From positions 1 to 7,772 of the forward strand of contig JADGNT010000211.1 in assembly GCA_017883345.1 (NCBI GenBank): a DNA stretch of 7,772 nucleotides, written 5' to 3'. Below, in pieces: positions 5,043-7,772 of the stretch; positions within the stretch are counted from its first letter, which is position 1, and each line of letters opens with the position of its first letter. The notes beneath the pieces are model-generated. The model made no database searches. It was not told the origin of the DNA and saw nothing but the letters and a program-made list of their open reading frames with translations. The DNA is from Candidatus Solibacter sp. (GTDB lineage Bacteria; Acidobacteriota; Terriglobia; Bryobacterales; Bryobacteraceae). The position numbers and the translations under genes are program-made.

Positions 5043-6194
5043 CTACTGTTGTTTTCTGATAAAGATGGTGCCCACGGTGGCGGAAATCTGAAGCAGCGGT
5101 CCCCCGCCGTTCACAGGGCCTTCCGCAACAATCAGGCGTCCCTGCCGGCGAACCCGCACGCCGGGAAACTCCACGGCGATTCGCCTGATGGAATCGGCCA
5201 GATCGTTTTGTGCGCGAATGTTCACCCCTACGTTAGACGGAATAAAAACCGTGATGTCACCATTGCCGGTGGCGAGGTATGAATCCGCCAGTTTGCCGGC
5301 CAGCAGGGTCGCCATGATGTTGCCCAGGGATGTGGAAACCCGCATTCCGCCGGCGATATTGCTCAGGTTGATGCCGCCCGAGCCGGACTCGCACTGCACG
5401 CCCCAGGCCGCGCCTATCTTTACCGGTCCCGCCATATTGCGGGCGGTGACAATACCGCTAGCGTGATCGACGACGATCTGGCCGCCGACGGTCCCGGCAG
5501 TCACCGCGCCACCGGCTTTGACAATGTGAATGCCGCCGCCGCCGGTTTCGGCGCGCACCGTACCGCCGATATCCGCGGCGGTGATGTCGCCGCCCACGGT
5601 TTCCAACTCGGCGGCGCCGCGCACCGTGCCGACGTGAATCTTCCCGGCCCCGCTTGAACAGCGCAGCCCGCCACCCACCGTCCCGACACGAATATCGCCG
5701 CCGCCGGTGACCAGCCTGCAATCGCCGCCGATGCGGTCCGCCGAGAGTTCCCCGGCGCGGGTATCGACCTCGAGCGATCCCTCGATGCCGCCGGCGTCCA
5801 CCGCGCCATCGGAAGTGGAGACCACCAGGTGGTCCAGGCGCGGGGCTTTGACGGTGACCGTGGAGATCACCGGACCGCCGGGCGCGGTGAGCACGACCCA
5901 CTCGCCCCGCGGGCTTATCTGCACGTTGTAGCGCCGCATGACGTAGCGCGCTTCGGCCTCGGTGCGCGCGCGGACGCTCAAGTGGACCGTGTAAGAGATG
6001 CTGTTGGCCACACCCGCCTGCACGCTGACCGGCCCGTGGGCATTGATCCGCAGGCGGCGCCCTGGCGGCGCGATGCCGTGGAAATCGCGCACAAAGCGGT
6101 CGCCCTCGCGGACGATGCCGGTTGGCTGCGGCACGGCCACCAGAGGCAGCAGCAGGAGGATGGCGAGTGTCTTAAAATCTACCGGGCGACGCAT
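5043..6194 (-). CDS. Exported DUF4097-like repeat protein, predicted beta-solenoid, 383 aa
   Basis: The N-terminus (MRRPVDFKTLAILLLLPLVAV) is a signal peptide or signal anchor. No lipobox cysteine follows. A beta-rich N-terminal region (about 30-120) leads into a regular repeat region (121-300) of ten 18-residue units, each shaped like G-x-V-x-x-x-T-x-x-G-x-I-x-V-x-x-x-G. The end (301-383) is less regular. The pattern matches the DUF4097 (putative adhesin, beta-strand repeat) group, whose function is largely unknown, and which often sits beside ECF sigma and anti-sigma genes. The start at 6194 overlaps the anti-sigma gene by 23 bp; it is the start that gives the signal peptide. Three cysteines (159, 179, 268) are spread in the repeats. 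It may be a surface or periplasmic structural or sensor protein. The family call is fairly sure; the role is unknown. Confidence 0.8.
   Translation of the reverse strand: MRRPVDFKTLAILLLLPLVAVPQPTGIVREGDRFVRDFHGIAPPGRRLRINAHGPVSVQAGVANSISYTVHLSVRARTEAEARYVMRRYNVQISPRGEWVVLTAPGGPVISTVTVKAPRLDHLVVSTSDGAVDAGGIEGSLEVDTRAGELSADRIGGDCRLVTGGGDIRVGTVGGGLRCSSGAGKIHVGTVRGAAELETVGGDITAADIGGTVRAETGGGGIHIVKAGGAVTAGTVGGQIVVDHASGIVTARNMAGPVKIGAAWGVQCESGSGGINLSNIAGGMRVSTSLGNIMATLLAGKLADSYLATGNGDITVFIPSNVGVNIRAQNDLADSIRRIAVEFPGVRVRRQGRLIVAEGPVNGGGPLLQISATVGTIFIRKQQ
5295..5834 (-). repeat. Ten tandem 18-residue (54-bp) coding repeats
   Basis: Residues 121-300 of the exported protein divide into ten consecutive units of exactly 18 residues, with no insertion. 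Most units start with Gly and keep a hydrophobic residue three positions later, a mid-unit Gly, and alternating hydrophobic residues after it. DNA identity between units is low, so the repeat is at protein level and old, not a recent tandem duplication. A regular 18-residue rung fits a beta-solenoid. Confidence 0.75.
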
Positions 6195-7143
6195 TCATGT
6201 CCCTGAGCGCCTTCTCCAGCTTGAGGCGTACCGAATTGTTATTTTCCTGCTGAACCAAACCCTGCATCATGCCCACCATATTGTCGTCGCGGTTGGCCAC
6301 CAACAGGTCGATCACCAGCATGCGCACGGCGACGTTGTCGTCGGCCAGGAGCACGCGCCGCAGAGTCTTGCGGACTTCGGAATCGCCGGCCAGGGGTTTG
6401 AGACCTTCCAACGCCTTGAGCCGCACGCCGGCGTTGGAGTCTGCCGACAACACGTTGAGCAGCGCGTCGCGCACTTCGGTGGAACCGGACTGGCTGCGCA
6501 GCAAGTCCACCGATTCCACACGCACCGCGGGATTGTCTTCGTGCGCGGCGGCCAGCAGCAGACGCTGGATGTTGGCGTTGTCCATGCGGCCCTTGACCAC
6601 CTTACGGCGGGTCTCGTCGAGGGAGATGGCGACGCCGCCCGAGTTATCCGGCTGCACCGAGCGGACGGTGGAATACACGTCATCGGTGGGCGAGGTGACG
6701 GAACTCAGGAGCGCGCCGGTGGCGGATGGCGCGGCGGTATTGATCAGGCGCGCGGCGAAGAATCCGATGGCGAGGAGGGCCAGCGCGCCGAGGGGCTGGC
6801 GAAGGCGGGCGATGCCACTCAGCATGCCGCTCAACGGGGCGCCGGACAACGACGCCGCCATGGCGTCCAGGAAGAGGCGCCAGGCGCGCTTCGCCGAAGG
6901 GTCGACGTGCGGGGCGCCGCCCTGAATCGCGGCCATGAGGTCGCTCCGGCAGTCTTCCAGAAGCATCGGCGCGGCAACCACCTGCCGCTTATCCAGCGCC
7001 GCCGCCAGTGCCCGCTGTTGCGCCATTTCACGCGTACAGGCGGGACACCCGTGGGTGTGCTCTTCGACGCGTTCTTCCTCGCCGGGCGTGAGTTCGCCGT
7101 AATAGTAAAGAGGAATGAGTCTTAGAATCGAGTCGCAATTCAT
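6172..7143 (-). CDS. Anti-sigma factor: zinc-finger (zf-HC2/ZAS), one membrane helix, C-terminal HEAT-like repeats, 323 aa
   Basis: The cytoplasmic N-terminus has the zinc-binding anti-sigma signature Cys3...His29-x3-Cys33-x2-Cys36, which in the ZAS family binds and holds an ECF sigma factor. One hydrophobic segment, PLGALALLAIGFFAARLI (117-134), is the membrane helix. The C-terminal part (from about 189) comprises four helical repeats of 33 residues, each with a (D/N)xxVR pattern; it should lie in the periplasm. The ATG at 7143 overlaps the sigma stop as ATGA. An upstream in-frame ATG at 7194 would lie inside the sigma gene and place 17 unrelated residues before the ZAS motif, so it was not chosen. 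Translational coupling gives stoichiometric synthesis with sigma. HEAT-like repeats as the sensor side are not the usual anti-sigma ending and may bind a partner protein, perhaps one of the two exported downstream products. Confidence 0.87.
   Translation of the reverse strand: MNCDSILRLIPLYYYGELTPGEEERVEEHTHGCPACTREMAQQRALAAALDKRQVVAAPMLLEDCRSDLMAAIQGGAPHVDPSAKRAWRLFLDAMAASLSGAPLSGMLSGIARLRQPLGALALLAIGFFAARLINTAAPSATGALLSSVTSPTDDVYSTVRSVQPDNSGGVAISLDETRRKVVKGRMDNANIQRLLLAAAHEDNPAVRVESVDLLRSQSGSTEVRDALLNVLSADSNAGVRLKALEGLKPLAGDSEVRKTLRRVLLADDNVAVRMLVIDLLVANRDDNMVGMMQGLVQQENNNSVRLKLEKALRDMNASPGRF
6196..6579 (-). repeat. Four 33-residue HEAT-like repeats in the anti-sigma sensor domain
   Basis: Units at residues 189-221, 222-254, 255-287 and 288-316 align without gaps. 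Each contains a first helix, a short Asp/Asn-rich turn, then V-R plus a hydrophobic second helix: AVRVESVDLL, GVRLKALEGL, AVRMLVIDLL, SVRLKLEKAL. The spacing and the D/N-xx-V-R turn are typical of HEAT repeats that mediate protein-protein contact. Confidence 0.7.
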
Positions 7144-7751
7144 GTGAAATCTCCCAACACGGCGCGCATCTTTTGGGTAGCGCGGAACAGGCAATTCTTG
7201 GCGGCCTCTTCGGTGGTGCCCAGCAGTTCGCCGATGTTCCGCAAACGCAGGCCCTGGTAGTGCCGCAGTTCGAATACCATGCGTTCGCGCGGCGTCAGAT
7301 CTTCCAGCGCGGTTTCAATCCGCTGCTTCAATTGCCGGTTCCATAAGCTGCGCTCCGGGTCCGCGTGCGCGGCTTCCTCTTGAAAGGTGTCCATGCGGTC
7401 GATCGGCCCGTCTTGGGTTTCGATGGTCGGAGACTCCTCCTTGCGGACCTTCCGTTTGCGCAACTGATCCAAACAAATATTGGTCACAATCCGGTACAAC
7501 CAGGTATGGAAACTGCAATCGAAACGGAAGGCGTGCAGGTTCCGATATACCTTGAGAAACGCCTCCTGGTAGACATCGCGGGCATCCTCCGTCGAGCGGA
7601 GGAGGTTGATGGCCAGTCTGAGCACACTTTGGTCGTAGGTGCGAACCAACTGCTCGAAAGCATCCTGGTCGCCGGCCTGGGCCGCCCGAATTAATGAATC
7701 AACTTGTGGACTCACTCGGGCGCCTACGGTACCGGCTGCATCCTGAGCCAT
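7140..7751 (-). CDS. ECF-type RNA polymerase sigma factor (sigma-70 family), 203 aa
   Basis: Region 2 spans about 24-100, with DARDVYQEAFLKVYRNLHAF (56-75) for core-polymerase and -10 recognition and FHTWLYRIVTNICLDQLRKRK (81-101). A variable acidic linker follows (104-134). Region 4 spans about 143-197, with LTPRERMVFELRHYQGLRLRNIGELL and the recognition helix in TTEEAAKNCLFRATQKMR. Region 3 and region 1 are absent, as expected for ECF factors. The 203-residue length is normal. It is the first visible gene of a four-gene leftward operon and overlaps the anti-sigma start by 4 bp, a standard sigma/anti-sigma arrangement. The 21 nt of upstream sequence available show neither a strong Shine-Dalgarno nor a complete promoter. 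The regulon is unknown; autoregulation of this operon is likely by analogy only. Confidence 0.93.
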   Translation of the reverse strand: MAQDAAGTVGARVSPQVDSLIRAAQAGDQDAFEQLVRTYDQSVLRLAINLLRSTEDARDVYQEAFLKVYRNLHAFRFDCSFHTWLYRIVTNICLDQLRKRKVRKEESPTIETQDGPIDRMDTFQEEAAHADPERSLWNRQLKQRIETALEDLTPRERMVFELRHYQGLRLRNIGELLGTTEEAAKNCLFRATQKMRAVLGDFT

Positions 7752-7772
7752 AACTCACGTAACGTCTTTTCC

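Noticed and set aside
5998..7125. Plus-strand open frame (375 codons) opposite the anti-sigma gene
   Set aside because: It crosses the boundary of two real minus-strand genes and has biased, domain-free sequence; a codon-bias shadow.
7752..7772. GGAA at the extreme right edge as the -35 of an autoregulated ECF promoter
   Set aside because: On the minus strand GGAA begins only 21 nt before the sigma start codon, so a -10 at normal spacing would fall on or in the start codon. The real promoter is probably outside the window.
1..7772. CRISPR array, tRNA, rRNA, insertion sequence or transposase
   Set aside because: No regularly spaced direct repeats, no tRNA-like clover-leaf, no rRNA segment and no transposase-like protein were seen. 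The twin palindromes are only two copies with coding sequence between them.

Overview
The window is GC-rich bacterial DNA, almost fully coding, with short intergenic gaps and overlapping stop/start codons. The best guess is an Acidobacteriota chromosome of the Bryobacterales/Solibacter type. That rests on the gene mix: an ECF sigma factor with a zinc-finger anti-sigma partner, a DUF4097-like repeat protein, double-PDZ proteins, an ORF6N protein, and a coiled-coil methyltransferase of polysaccharide type. The taxonomy is an inference and was not tested.

Left part (1-1138). A glycoside-hydrolase-like gene runs leftward out of the window from 355. A 187-bp divergent region (356-542) follows. It holds a 31-bp perfect palindrome and an overlapping 14-bp GC-rich palindrome. 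Next is an ORF6N-domain gene (543-1088, +), which carries a second copy of the same palindrome inside its coding sequence. The two palindrome centres are exactly 300 bp apart and in the same reading frame, and both translate to the ORF6N signature LRSQ(I/F)VTS. This is the most unusual signal in the window.

Middle part (1139-4178, +). Three genes overlap head to tail: a TIGR00300/LOR-type enzyme of the AgrE/ArgZ ornithine cyclodeaminase family, queF (the preQ0 reductase of queuosine synthesis), and a SAM-dependent methyltransferase with a long helical N-terminal half. A hairpin terminator follows the last gene. Translational coupling suggests one transcript, although the three predicted activities do not form an obvious pathway.

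Right part (4181-7751, -). Four genes run leftward as an apparent operon, in transcription order: ECF sigma factor, membrane anti-sigma factor with four 33-residue HEAT-like repeats on the far side of the membrane, an exported protein built from ten exact 18-residue repeats (predicted beta-solenoid), and an exported double-PDZ protein without a protease domain. The layout suggests a cell-envelope sensing or stress circuit in which the two exported proteins are outputs or signal inputs of the sigma/anti-sigma pair. The operon promoter lies at or beyond the right edge.
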